Shown here in pieces: positions 1 through 10,818 of a DNA stretch of 64,000 nt. The notes below the pieces were generated by a model. That model worked only from the letters and a program-made list of their open reading frames with translations, did not search any database and was not told the DNA's origin. A program made the position numbers and the translations under genes. The DNA is taken from contig CAJNDT010000485.1 in assembly GCA_905221615.1 (NCBI GenBank), positions 133,000 to 196,999 on the forward strand, read 5' to 3'. Position 1 is the first letter of the stretch, and each line of letters starts with the position of its first letter. The DNA comes from Symbiodinium sp. CCMP2592. Taxonomy: Eukaryota; Sar; Dinophyceae; Suessiales; Symbiodiniaceae.

Positions 1-1747
1 TGCATGGTGATGCAAGTTATACACTTCAAACATATCGGCCCAAAGCCGATGGGCCAATGCGTAGCGGGGAGCGATGGGTCGTAAACGCGATCGGTCGAAA
101 ACGCCTGAGGCTGGACCCGTGCCATCGTGTAGCCCGCGGCGTAGATGCCTTCGACAGGTGCCCTGGGAGCTGCTGCCGAGCGGAGATGGAGTTCCGGTTG
201 CGCCAATCGCAGGAGCTGAGCTTGTTCAGCCAAAGGCAAGATACTCCTCAGCATGAAGCTGGTATTGATAAGGGTCAGAGGTAAAGGTTCTTGGACATGT
301 TTCGTTGGTTCGGGCAAGGTTAGCAACGGCTTGCACGAGTCGATTGATCAAGCTGTGCCAGCGTTTAACAGCAACATCCTTCTCATCGGTTGTCACCTTT
401 CCAAACCAATCTTTCCGGGCTGGCTGGGAAGCCGGAGAAGCGGAAGCATTCTAGCTCCAAATGACTCCATTTTGTCGGGATCGTGAGGGGCGAAAGCAAT
501 GAACACACGAATGTTTAGCTTAGTGGGAGGGCTGTGGGTGCTCTGCGTCCACAGAAGCTTCTCAGCTCGCTCAAGGCTTTGACCCCGAACTGAGTGCACG
601 TTGGCGTCCACAGAAGAGCAGCAGAGAGGTGTCATGCGGTTCGAGTTCGCTTCGTGTCACAGCAGAGGGGAAACACCTGGAGAAACATCTACTCCGCCGG
701 CAAGATGATGTGCTTTCTGTGAAAATCGTTGCAGCGGGAAAGGGCAAGCTACAGTAGGGTGGGACGCATAGAGTGCAGATGTGACGAATTGCATGGAAGA
801 GGTCGTAGCGAGTAAAACCTGAGGCCGGTCGCAGTCTGCGGGTGGCTCGTCTTGACCATGTCTGGTGCAAAGGCTTTGTTTAGCTTCATCGGAGGGGTGA
901 TCGGCCGTTTATGCGTTTTGAGTGACAGCTGCGGGCTGCGGGTGCGGTTCTGCTCTCCAAACTATACCAGCCACGCAGCCCTGCCAAGATCGACCGAGTG
1001 CTGAAGTCAGAAATGGCGGTGGAGCCAAACCTGTCGATCCTGCACTTGTAGCTGCTGCAGCTGCCAACGAAGAACGTGGCTTGGAGCTCGCAAACGGTGA
1101 TGCGGCGTGTTGTCCCCCATTTGGAATGATGCTTTCTGAGCAGGAGGTTGTTGTAGCAGTGTTGGCAGGACAAGATTCTAGTTGCAAGGTGCATTAGGCG
1201 GTTCTGCCGTCGCGCCACAGGGTTGATGGTGCAAACTGCGGCCCGAGGAGATGCATGGCGGCGCCTCGTTATTGTGCTGGCTCAATCGCGCGGAGACCGC
1301 AAAGTGGAAGCTCTGTTGAAAGAGAGGCATCCAGAGCTGCTTCAAGTGGCGGACGCTTGGCCTGAGCTCTGTGGATGCCCGGCAGTCGGCAGTATGCTCC
1401 GTGATGGCCTTTCATATTGATCAGAAAGGCTGGTGTTCGTCCGTGGTATACCTGGGAGGGTGTGGTGTGGAAGGCCTGCTATGTACCATAGGGCTTGCTG
1501 GGTTCCGGTAGGTTCTCATGGATGAAATGGATTGACGGTCAAGTTGTGGCTGTTGAATCTCCAGCCATCTCCAGCCTTTGAACCGATTGTTTGCTCCAGC
1601 CGCCAAGGAGAAGTGTGGTGCCTCTGGCAAGGCGATGCAAGCCTTGCTTTCTATTTGTGCTTTCTATGTCAAGGAAGTGAGATGTTCCTACACCAGCTAG
1701 TTGGAGACGGGTGCGACTTTAGGGTTCATGAAGACAGGAGTTCCCTT
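1..1747. other. No assignable gene; possible orphan exons
   Basis: No recognisable domain was found. Two plus-strand stretches look protein-like by composition. One at about 1024-1196 has an Ala-rich helix followed by NEERGLELANGD. One at about 1237-1420 contains WRRLVIVLAQSRGDRKVEAL followed by KERHPELLQVADAWPELCG and a stop. They may be 3' exons of a gene that starts left of the window. The rest shows no repeat or RNA gene that I can see. Confidence 0.3.
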
Positions 1748-1765
1748 GCAGCCATTTGGCTCATG
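1748..1765 (+). other. Possible relict spliced-leader sequence
   Basis: The bases GCAGCCATTTGGCTCATG resemble the 3' part of the conserved dinoflagellate spliced leader (GTAGCCATTTTGGCTCAAG), with one missing T and two substitutions. The stretch lies 32 bases before the phosphatase ATG at 1797. In dinoflagellates, leader remnants upstream of genes are known as traces of trans-spliced mRNA returned to the genome. With 18 bases the match could be chance, so this is only suggestive. Confidence 0.4.
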
Positions 1766-1796
1766 GCTGGAGAGCGCGGAGTTCGCACCTGATTAG

Positions 1797-4700
1797 ATGA
1801 ACCTTGATGTGACCGAGATTCGACCCAAGCTGTACATCGGCTCCCGCGATGCAGCATCCCAGACCAAACAGCTGGCCATCTTGGGAGTGAAGCACGTGCT
1901 CTCTGTTGGCACCGAGTTCCCTTCTAGACTGGGTGTCCCTGCTCTCTTGGAGGAGAAGCATCTTTCCAAGCGCAAGGTTGATGGACGCTCAAGTGGCGGA
2001 CGGATGTACTTGCAGGATGGCGGCAAGAAAGATCCATTTGTGAGGCTGTTTGTTCCTATCGACGACATGGGCTCGGTGGACATAGCGCAACACTTTGATG
2101 ATGTCCGACTCTTCATTTCCGAAGGGCTGGCCCAAGGAAAGGTATTGGTCCATTGTGTAGAAGGACGTTCCAGAAGTGTGGCACTGGCTGTTTCCTTTTT
2201 GATGCACAAAGAGAAGATCTCCGTCGGAAAGGCTCGGCCGCTAGTGGGAGATGGGTGTTGCAAGTAGAGCACTCGGCTGGCGGCCAGCATCTTCCGCAAC
2301 TCCAGTCTGCATGTCGCTGCTTGAGGCTCTGCTGTCTGTCAAGGAGAAGCAGCTTGCGTGAGCGCTTGTGAGTGTCTTGTGGATCCCGAAAGGGTTATAG
2401 GATGCAGTCCTGTAGAGTCCTGCAGGAGAAGCGCCCGACCGTCAGTCCGAAGTCGGGCTTCATTGGACAATTATTGGCGCTAGAAGAGCAGCTTGGCATT
2501 GAGCCAGCCTCCCCTCGCACCGCAGAGGCCAGTCCCCGCTTCATGGTGCTTCACTTTACCTCTCAATTCCCAATGCTGCAGGCTGCGGGTGCTTTGAAGA
2601 AGGACCCGGACAGCTCCAATCCACGAGCTGCTCAGCTGAATTGCTTGGAGCGCAGATTTGGGCTTTCTTGGCAGCTGCAAGGTGTTCCTGGAAATATCCT
2701 TGGATGGGCAGTCAGTTGGGCGTCTTGAGATCGAGCTCTACTCCGACATAGTTCCTGAAACCGTGGAGAATTTCAGGTGTCTCTGCACTGGCGAGCGGGG
2801 ACGTGGGATAGTGAGTGGGAAGCGTCTCACCTACCTGGGTTCTGTCTTTCACTGCATCATTCCGGGCTTCGTCTGCATCGGAGGTGATATCACAAGGGGG
2901 GACGGAACTGGAGGGGAGTCGATCTACGGACACGCCTTCCAAGACGAGAACTTCGAAGTAAAGCATGACTCCGAGGGAATTGTGTCGATGGCAAACTCTG
3001 GTCCGGATTCCAATGGTTCGCAGTTTCTAATCTGCTGCAAAGACTGTCCACAACTTGATGGCAAGAATGTGGCCTTCGGCAAAGTCGTCTCGGGAATGGA
3101 GGCAGTGAGGATGATGGAGGCTTTCGGCACTTTCCTGCCAACCCCTGTTTGAAACCCCTGACCATGATGCACAGTTCACCAGCACTTTCGCTTGCAGGTT
3201 TGTATGCGGTGGAAGGAAGTAATGTTTGGGCAGTGTGGAAACCTTTGCGTGTCGTTTTCAATCGGTCTGAGTGGAGAGGACTGCGGGAGTGCTGATGGCA
3301 CGGCGTCTAAGCGGGTGACCATCCTGGACTCTGGAGAGGCCATGTCCAGATTTGTGCGCGAGCAACAGTTGCAGGTTGTTGCCTCGAGCTCCAAGTGGCA
3401 GGTTCCACAGCCGGGCCGCGCCGTCAAACGGGCTAAGCGCGACGCAGATACGGTTGCCACCGTCCTCCAAATCCTTCGGAAGCATCAAGGCTGTAAAAAG
3501 GCCAGCTGCAGTCGTGCGCACTTTCCTGCTTTGTGTGTTTGAGAGATGAGAGAGACCCATCCCCCGCCTTTGCTTGGCGGCTTGTGCCGCCTCATCGGGC
3601 GGGAGGTGGATGGGAAAATGGGAGCGGGATGGGAAGAAGGAATAACAAAGTGGGTGAGGTTGACCTGGAGTATACAGCATCCGGCACTGGGTTTCCGGGC
3701 GGTGCGCCTGGCCGGGCGCAGTTCGCGATGCGACCAAAACCGGGCCAACACGTCGTTGGCACCAGACTTGCGTCCCCTCCGCTTGACGTTTGTGGCAGTC
3801 GTCGCGTGTAATTCTCCCCGTGCAAGTGGACGCCCCTGTCGTGATGTTACAGCTGTCATGGGTATTGGACCTCCTGGCCTGTCGTATCGTCGAAGCTGTT
3901 GGGCACCTGCTGCACGCAGGGGTCCAGTTGGCTGGTCCTGCGGCTACGATGCTTGTTAGTGTTGCTGTTCCGCGTGGGAGCTGCTTAGCTGCTTGTGGTG
4001 TGGCGTGTGGTTGTGTTAGCGTCTGCAGGTGTGCGGGTGGCGATGGTGCGGAGTGGTGCCGTCTCCTACACAGAGCGCGTGTTGATGCCAGGAATCTTCG
4101 TCTCCACCCCCGATTGCCGCCCATGGCCACGGGGTGCTGTTGTTGGGGTCCACGGCCGCCCCCTTCTGGACGCTGAGTATGCCTTTGGGTCGGCCAATTA
4201 ATGGCACTTCTACCGCCAAGCTTGCCCTTGGACACGTGGGTTTCTCGGCTGAGCTCCCAGCAAACCAACACTCAGATGAAGGCGAAGTCGATGTATGGGC
4301 TCGTGCTAACTTGGCCTCAGTCGGACGGGTGATGGCTTCGTTCGAAAAGTCAGGCATGGAAGGTCGAGGCAGCTGGTAGAGTCAGGTAGAGTGCAGGGAA
4401 CAACAATGAGGCAAAAAGCTCGGAGGGAAGAGTTGAATCAACAAGCTGTTTTATTTGTTTGATGATGTATTCGCTTAAACTGAGGTGCTCTCGGCACATG
4501 AGATAAGGAAACCCGTGTCTGTTTGGCTTACCTGTGTGCTGGACTGAAACCCCTGAAGCCTTTGAGTGAGCAATCCATCTCCTCCGGTGCTGCTGCGTAT
4601 GCGTGTAAGGTAGCAGAAGTCGTCTAGAGTTATGCAGAACTCTCGGAGCAATCATCGTTCCCTTAGGTAACTCGACATGATCGAACAAAACTCCTAGAGG

Positions 4701-5988
4701 GTGGGCTGCTTCGACGAGCCGAAAGAGAAGAACAGGGATGTCTGCCGCTTTTTCCTTGAAGTGCAGATGCCGAGGTTCGAAACAACTGAAGATGCATTTC
4801 TTGGAATCTAGTTTCCTGTAGTTTGTGTTGTGCCTTGCCTGGGCCGAATATTGGGGGAAATCCATTTCCATGACCGATATCAGGGTTGTGGGTGAGGACT
4901 CGATTGCGTAGACGACATCTCTTATGTGGTCTCACCCCCTCCCCAAAAATCGTTGAATCGTGTGCCTGGGATCATATCGCAGCCAGTGCTCCGCCATTGC
5001 TCCCTGCGCACTTTGTTGCATGCCCAGAGGGATCTCAAAGCGTGCACACCGCCGACATCACTCCTGGAACCAGGCACAGATGCTCCGGTTGCCGAGGTGT
5101 TTACTTGCTTGTCACCAAAAGCGGAGCCAGCCCCAAACTGTTCACGCGGTGCGCCTAGACCCAGAACTTTTTCCTTCGAGGCTTTTATAAAAACGAGGAA
5201 AAATGTCGCAGAAGTGAGATATAGGGAAGCCATTAGCCCTCCGGAACTCACGGCAGAGAGAGCGAGAGAGAGGGAGAGAGAGAGAGAGGGTAGCGCACCT
5301 GCGCGGGGCGGGAGGGCTGCTCCGAGCGAGAGAGAGCCCCAAGCACGAAGCAAAGCCAAGCAAAGAGCGAGAATTCAGGTGGGGTAGTCCTCCGGGCCAG
5401 GGCGTCCTTTAGGCCTCCATACTCCCAGCAAGCAAGCGAGCAAACAAGCAAGCAAGCAAGCAAGCAATTGCGTGTGAGTCCGCTTCTATGTGTGCTAAGG
5501 TATGTGTTGTGCCGATGCTGGGGAAAAGCCCCGAGGGAAACATCAGTGGCGGGGGTTGGGGGGGCGGGTGGAGGCAGGGGGTACTTAAGCCCTCCGAGAG
5601 AAGAGCTAATTGCCCTTGTCACGCTCGAGGCGAGTTCCTGGCGACAGGAAGTGATTACTTGCAGTCAGGAGGAAGCAAGGAAGCAGCTGCAGAGTCTTCG
5701 GCAGATGCTTTCTCTGGCATCGGGCTCTGACCTTGTCAACAAGTTCGAGGAAAAGAGCATGGGTTCTTGTGTCCCCACGCATGTCCTTCCCTTCATGGCT
5801 CCGTCCAGGACCTGGCAGGCGAGCACTCCGACTGCAAATCTGCCAAGAGAGGCGGTCGCCTCGATCCTTTCGAGAAAGGCATGATGAACAAAGCCTTCGA
5901 AGAGGCGGCTTTTGCTCTTCCAGTTGGCGGGCTATCCGAAGTTTTCTCTACCAAGCAGGGGGAGCATTTGCTATTGCGACTATCTTGA
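1797..5988 (+). CDS. Dual-specificity phosphatase-cyclophilin-parvulin (Pin1-like) fusion protein
   Basis: Homology-guided exons are 1797-2231, 2326-2343 (18 nt), 2426-2527 (or to 2581), 2682-3119, 3279-3500, 5630-5749 and 5809-5988. Each is a multiple of three and every intron is phase 0, giving about 504 residues. Residues 1-185 form a dual-specificity phosphatase with active site HCVEGRSRS (Cys120, Arg126). Residues 186-351 form a cyclophilin (GFVCIGGD, DGTGGESIYG, ANSGPDSNGSQF). The CypA catalytic positions are changed: Arg55 to Cys243, Gln63 to Ile251, Phe113 to Leu301, Trp121 to Gln309 and His126 to Asn314. After a linker, residues about 390-504 form a Pin1-type parvulin (KHQGCKK, ASSWRQE, HSDCKSAK, MNKAFEEAAFAL). 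It keeps Cys113 (Cys454), His157 (His498) and the phosphate-binding basic residues (Lys399, Lys404, Lys405), but His59 is Gln395. ATG 1797 directly follows an AG. The phosphatase-cyclophilin join is the least certain: a separate gene could start at ATG 2573 (Met-Leu-Gln then Val-Phe-Leu-Glu). The cyclophilin-parvulin join is strong. Confidence 0.8.
5255..5291 (+). repeat. GA-rich microsatellite
   Basis: An interrupted GA dinucleotide run lies in the large intron of the fusion gene. Antisense frames here give Ser-Leu runs only. Confidence 0.8.
5427..5466 (+). repeat. CAAG tetranucleotide repeat
   Basis: About ten units of AGCA/CAAG with two variant units. The same repeat type recurs at 41866-41958. 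Confidence 0.85.
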
Positions 5989-6319
5989 TATCTGCTCGCA
6001 ACAGCTGGGCTTATGCCACCACATCCAGCGCGAAGAGGTGGCGAGCGAGCCAGTTGATGATCGATCCACCTTCCCGACGTTGCGGACTCTTTCAAGTTGA
6101 CGACGGAAGTTCTTGTACAACAAGCAGGCAATGTGAACATCTTTCAGCACGTGCACAGAACGCAGAGATAGGCAGGGGCAAATGAAACGAGCCATCCAAC
6201 TGAGCAGCTTGCAGAGAGATTTTGGTGGCTGTGCTTGCCGCAGTTTGGGCAAAAAAGGGAGTGCTTCCGTAGCGATATCCGCGCATGCACTACTGCGTCG
6301 GGGAACACAGCCTGTCGCT

Positions 6320-7080
6320 GACCATACGTGCTTCAGATGCTGGCGCACAAGCTGAAAAGCAGAAGTTGGAAGCTTTTCCGAAGGTTGCCAAAGCAACTAT
6401 AGCATTCATCATGAGATGCTTCAGGCGACGATGACTCTCCAAGCTGCCAAGGATTCTGCACGAGAATGGTTCGCCCGAGGTCTGACACTTCTCGGTACTC
6501 TTTAATAGGTTTGCCCATCCACCTTGGGCCGGGTGATGCATTTCATAAGACAGCTGCAAGAGTGGCGAGAAAGCCAAGGAGAGGTGGCAATCAGCATGGG
6601 CCTGCTGCACGAGCCAAACTTTGCAAGCAACTGGCAGGGATCCAAGGGCACAGTTGCTAGTTACCACTTGCACGGTGAAGGGCCCAGTGGAGGGTAGGGA
6701 AACAGGAATTGCTTCTCGATTGAGGCAGGGCAGCTCCAGGAGCACGCAGCGTCGGTGTGTAGCAGCGCCACCGCGGCACACATAGCCAGTGTCCTGGAAC
6801 GTGGGCGGCCGGAAGAAGAAGGTTCGCACGATTCTTGACAAGCCCGAGTGGCTGAGTTGCTCCTGTTGATTTCTTGAGGCCCATAACAGCTTGCAGACAT
6901 GCCAGAGAACAGTGCTGAAGCTGGTCCAGGTCCGCTTATTTGCGCGACGATGGCCCGGGAGTTGCGGGGAAGCCGCTATGAAGGGCTGTGTGTTGACTGC
7001 AACGGTCGTCGCATTGCACGGTCAAATTGCCTGCCCGCCGTAGGCAGTCATTTCCACGATGATACGATACTCCTAGCCGG
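6320..7080 (+). CDS. Unidentified exons, faintly Coa1/Tim21-like
   Basis: Several plus-strand stretches look coding. About 6320-6410 reads ASDAGAQAEKQKLEAFPKVA then KATIAFIMR. About 6430-6508 reads ATMTLQAAKDSAREWFARGL. About 6541-6660 reads FIRQLQEWRESQGEV, then NWQGSKGTVASYHLHGEGP. About 6950-7035 reads MARELRGSRYEGLCVDCNGR. The order of a GTVASYHLHGEGP-like strand followed by a tryptophan/tyrosine-rich strand ending DCNGRRI recalls the Coa1/Tim21 fold of small mitochondrial proteins (a conserved GPxG strand, then a LyVDxdGqrI-like strand). The similarity is weak, exon joins were not resolved, and no start was chosen. It may be several unrelated fragments. Confidence 0.28.
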
Positions 7081-7203
7081 CAGTCTTCTATTTTCTTCGA
7101 GGTGGATTTCCCGCAAGGGGCCAGCAGGGCACTACTACCTGGGAGACGAGCACGAAGGTGCGAACCTTCCTTCAACAGACAAGGCGCGGAGAGACCGGTT
7201 CCG

Positions 7204-7273
7204 AGAGAGAGAGAGAGAGAGAGATCGGAGTGCTCTGCCCCGGGGAAGAAGAGAGATCGGAGTGCCCGGGAAC
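7204..7273 (+). repeat. GA run and short direct repeat
   Basis: A GA dinucleotide run (7205-7223) is followed by two copies of AGAGATCGGAGTGC about 34 bases apart, each followed closely by CCCGGG. It looks like a small replication-slippage duplication. Confidence 0.6.
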
Positions 7274-7564
7274 CCAGACTTGCAAGTAACCTTGCTGATG
7301 TAGTGCTTGGCAACCAAGTGGGCACCAGACACAAGCGAACTTCCGGTACAGCCGAGCCCACCCTGTCAAGATGACGGGATGGGGCTGCTCCCAAGAGCGG
7401 GGGGTAGGGACAGCCTGCCCTCCACGCCCCAGAACACAGTGCACACCGCCAACCATCGGGCGGCCCCAGCAGCGGGCTTGCCCATCAAGCCTGGCCAAAG
7501 AAAGAGAGACAGGTAGAGAGAGCGAGCGGCGAGCGGGCACGAGATCAATCAAGAACGCTGGCGA

Positions 7565-9800
7565 GTAAGACGAATGTTTGTGAGGATGGAGATCCTATCC
7601 ATCCGCGCGTGCATGCAGTCGTGAAAGTTGTGAACGAGCAGCTGGCAGCTTGGATTTAAGCACTTGGAAAACCTGCTGTCGATGCTGTGAATTCCGGTCG
7701 CGATGGCTGCTGTTTGAGGGTCGGCAAATGAAGACGCAGCAGATGATGCTGGTTCTTAAGTGACACGCTGGAACTACCAAGGTGATAAGTGGATTCTTCC
7801 TCGACCCGGAAGATGACACGATGAGTCCTGCCAAGGCGCACTCCGCAGTAGGCCAAATGACACGGTAGCAGATTGCAGGGGACTGAAGTCTGGCTTGCAG
7901 CTTGCACAGGTGCCGATCGGACCCTTTCTGAGCGTTTACTTCGAAGGCATGTCCGTCCGCGAGGTGCCTATTGCATGTGGTCTAGTTCCGAGAGATGGTA
8001 TGACTCGGTATGGTTACATTTGACAGCAGGCTTCAGCTGCCTGGAAGGGCGGGCCACCTGCAAGACCGAGACCTGCACCCAAAGTGAAGCAAGGCCAGTG
8101 ATTCAGAACTTCCGCATCGCCCGATTGACGACTCGCTGCAGGCCCAATAACAGATCCAAAGTTAAAGGAGCTGCAGGCAGGCTTGCCGCCTGGCTGGGAA
8201 GCTCCCCGGCTAGAGCTGACCAGGACAGCCTGGTTGAATCATCTGTGGGTCCATAGCGTTAATGCTTTTCCGTTGAACTTGACCCTGGTCGTTTGCCGAT
8301 TGAGTTTGAGTCGACTCTTCCGTTCTACCAGGCTATAGCCCGCGGCAACGTGGAATAACGGCGAACTAAGAGTACCTCGTGATGTGTGTCGAGTGCTTAG
8401 CACGCTTTCACCCGAGGTACGAGAATCTCGATCAAAAAAGGGCATCTACTTCTTTGCCCATCCCTCGTCTGGCCGCTCGCAGATGGAACGGCCTAGAGCG
8501 TGACTGACGGCTGGTTTCCTTCCAGCGGAGATCTAGAAAGTCTCAGTTTAAAAGGTCCTGATCTCAACTAACTTCAAGATCTCCCTTGTCAGAGGGAATA
8601 ACCTCGCACAATGGATGGTTGGTGCAAGGGCGCTGATGCTATTGGATTCGTTAAACAGAGCCGCCAAATGCCACCCATGTCTGTGTGCAGCTTTGAAGCA
8701 TGTATATAGCCATACCGTAAGCCGGAACAGGCTTAGAGAAGCTTGCAGATTACCGCTTATATCTTGTGAGAGGCCTGGGAGCGGGGCATCGTGGGACAAA
8801 GGCAAGCCATCAAAAGGGCATGGATGCCCGGGTTGGCGCCGATACTGTCCACTCTGCTCGTGGCCGTCGTTGGATGTCGATAATGTGATATGATTTGCAA
8901 GGCCTTGACAAGGGCCAAGCATGCTGACGCTGTACAGCTCCTCCGATTGCCAGCAGAGAACTGCTTCGGACGGGGCGTTACTGATGCGAGCAATATACCT
9001 GCGCAACTAGACGGCGAGAAATTTTGTGGTGAGCCGCCGATCAGTATGCTGGTGTCGTCTGGCATGAAGTATTGGGCAAACGCAAGTTTGCGCCAAGATC
9101 ACCGCTTTCGACAAGAGCTACACCCAGTTTGAGCGACTCTACATGACCATCGTTGAACAGCTCATGGAGGCAAGTGCGGTGCTCGTTTCCTGTTGGGCGT
9201 CCTCGCTCGCTTTTGTGTGCTGAGCTTTCGCCCGACCTGGCAGACGACGCTGGAGCCCTTGCGCAGTATGGCCAAGACGTACGCCCCACAGCTGAGTTGT
9301 ACACACAGTTGTAAAGAAGCCGAGTTCCCACCAAAGGTCGGCCGCCGCACCAATCAAGAGCATGTGCAGTACATGACTGGGGGACAGTGGCCAACCACCA
9401 CCTTCTACACGTGCAGAATGCAAGGGGATGTAAGGGGCTTTTTCGGGAAAGCATGAGCCAGAACTGCTAGCAGCTGGCACCTGGCAGATTTGGTCAAATC
9501 CGGTATGCAGCGCAGTGCCATGGCTGCTGCACAGCATGGCTTCTCGCGGATGTCGCGGCTTCGTCAAGCAGAGCCTGTGCTTTCTGTCTGTGCGTAGCTC
9601 AGCCAAGTCCTCTCGCTTTATGAGTTCGCCGGCACACCTGGGAATCTGCCGTCAAGGTGCTCAGCCTGTTTGCCGGTGTGCTGTTTTGGTCCTCCTTCCT
9701 GGAGCCCCGGCCTCGGTACACCGGGCCCGCTCAGAAGCAAGATGGCCAGTTTGTGCTGGAGCATGTCCAAACACGACAAGCAGCAGTCGCGGCATTTTAA
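7565..9800 (+). CDS. Unidentified multi-exon gene
   Basis: I do not recognise the product. Plus-strand coding-like pieces occur in order. About 7567-7660: DGDPIHPRVHAVVKVVNEQL. About 7885-8021: LQLAQVPIGPFLSVYFEGM then VREVPIACGLVPRDGMTRYG. About 8148-8215: ITDPKLKELQAGLPPGWEAP. About 8275-8358: ELDPGRLPIEFESTLPFYQA then IARGNVE. About 8390-8500: VLSTLSPEVRESRSKKGIYF. About 9100-9180: ITAFDKSYTQFERLYMTIVE. About 9230-9312: SPDLADDAGALAQYGQDVRP. About 9637-9800: TWESAVKVLSLFAGVLFWSS, a hydrophobic stretch, ending QTRQAAVAAF and a stop. The last piece could be a transmembrane C-terminus. Each piece is bounded by AG or AGG. Whether all belong to one gene is inference. Confidence 0.4.
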
Positions 9801-10200
9801 AATCGGTGGCAGGCTACAAAATGCTGTCTAAGGCAAACATGCCAAGCATGCAATGGCGCATTTTTCAAACACATCGGTTATTGGCTTAGCTGCAATAGAG
9901 AGCGAAAGGCTTCCACTTTAACGCCAGCGGAACGCACAGAGTCCCCATTCCACGCAAACATGCTCCCTCAAGCTTGTGCGAGACCTGATTGAATGAGAAC
10001 ACGCAAGATATGGAGTTTTGAACCAGTTGTGAACATGTTCAATTTGACGGTGCCAGCTCGGCATAGGCAGCCTGCACGCGGTGTGCTTTAAGCACCGAGG
10101 CAGGACCGGAGAGACTCTGAACTGAATGCAGTACGACAGCTTCATAAACAACTCGCGTTTGCGGCTCAGTTGGGACCAAAGTCTTTGGCAGTGATGTACG
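9801..10200. other. No gene seen
   Basis: I see no coding-like stretch, repeat or RNA gene between the end of the preceding exons and the alanine-rich exon at about 10230. Confidence 0.4.
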
Positions 10201-10227
10201 GGAGTCTGCTATGTTGGAGGCAAGAGA

Positions 10228-10440
10228 AGGGTCTTGTGGCCTCCTTTACCGCAGCGGCGGCAGCAGCTGAAAAAAAGGCCGAGGCCGCCGCAATCAAGCT
10301 CAAGGAGGCAGAGGCGAGAAAGCGGGGGGAAAGGGATGGAAAGCATCACTCGAGTTCCGCTTGCTCCGTCCTGACAGCCAGGCACAACTGGCCGCCAAGG
10401 CTGTCCGGGCAGCGCGTGGGGTTTGTGTAGGTTCAGGAAG
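10228..10440 (+). CDS. Coiled-coil exon fragment(s)
   Basis: A plus-strand stretch after AAG reads GLVASFTAAAAAAEKKAEAA followed by AIKLKEAEARKRGER, an Ala/Glu/Lys-rich helix typical of coiled coils. It is followed, in another frame, by KASLEFRLLRPDSQAQLAAK and AVRAARG. A small intron or a frame change would be needed between them. No start codon or stop can be assigned. It could be the 3' end of the unidentified gene to its left. Confidence 0.35.
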
Positions 10441-10818
10441 GTTGGCAAGCAGCACACTTTCGCATGCTTTTGTGGTGCATTGGTTCTCTGACTCCGGTTC
10501 ATCAGATCATTCGGATCGCTGCCACTTGTGGCCACTAGCAACATTCGGTCAACTCCAGAAGCATGCGGCAGACGTGGTGCTTGTCTGTCTCGTGTCGGCT
10601 TCACAAGGTTCCGATTTCGCATCACAAGCTCTGCGAAAAGCCCTTGAATGATACGTGTGTCGTCCATCGATGGCACGACTGTTGCCTCCGTGAAATGGTC
10701 GCCGGAGTTGGGAATTGCTGAGATTCGGGACGCAGTTCTTGCCTCGCCGAACGCCACGACCATGGATCACAAACCTGCGCGGCAATTCGACTTAGCCTCT
10801 TGGCCACATGTACATTAG

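Larger units (their letters stand above)
3501..5629 (+). other. 2.1-kb intron inside the parvulin domain
   Basis: The intron starts with GC after CTGTAAAAAG and ends CTCGAG before GCGAGTTCC. Joining gives Cys-Lys-Lys-Ala-Ser-Ser-Trp-Arg, the expected Pin1 sequence. It holds GA-rich and CAAG simple repeats near its 3' end. Long open frames on both strands between 3540 and 4380 have low-complexity composition and no domain I recognise. Confidence 0.75.

Noticed and set aside
3258-4271. 337-codon open frame on the minus strand
   Set aside because: It runs antisense through a parvulin exon and the large intron; the translation is Pro/Arg/His/Gln-rich low complexity with no domain, as expected in GC-rich DNA with few stops.
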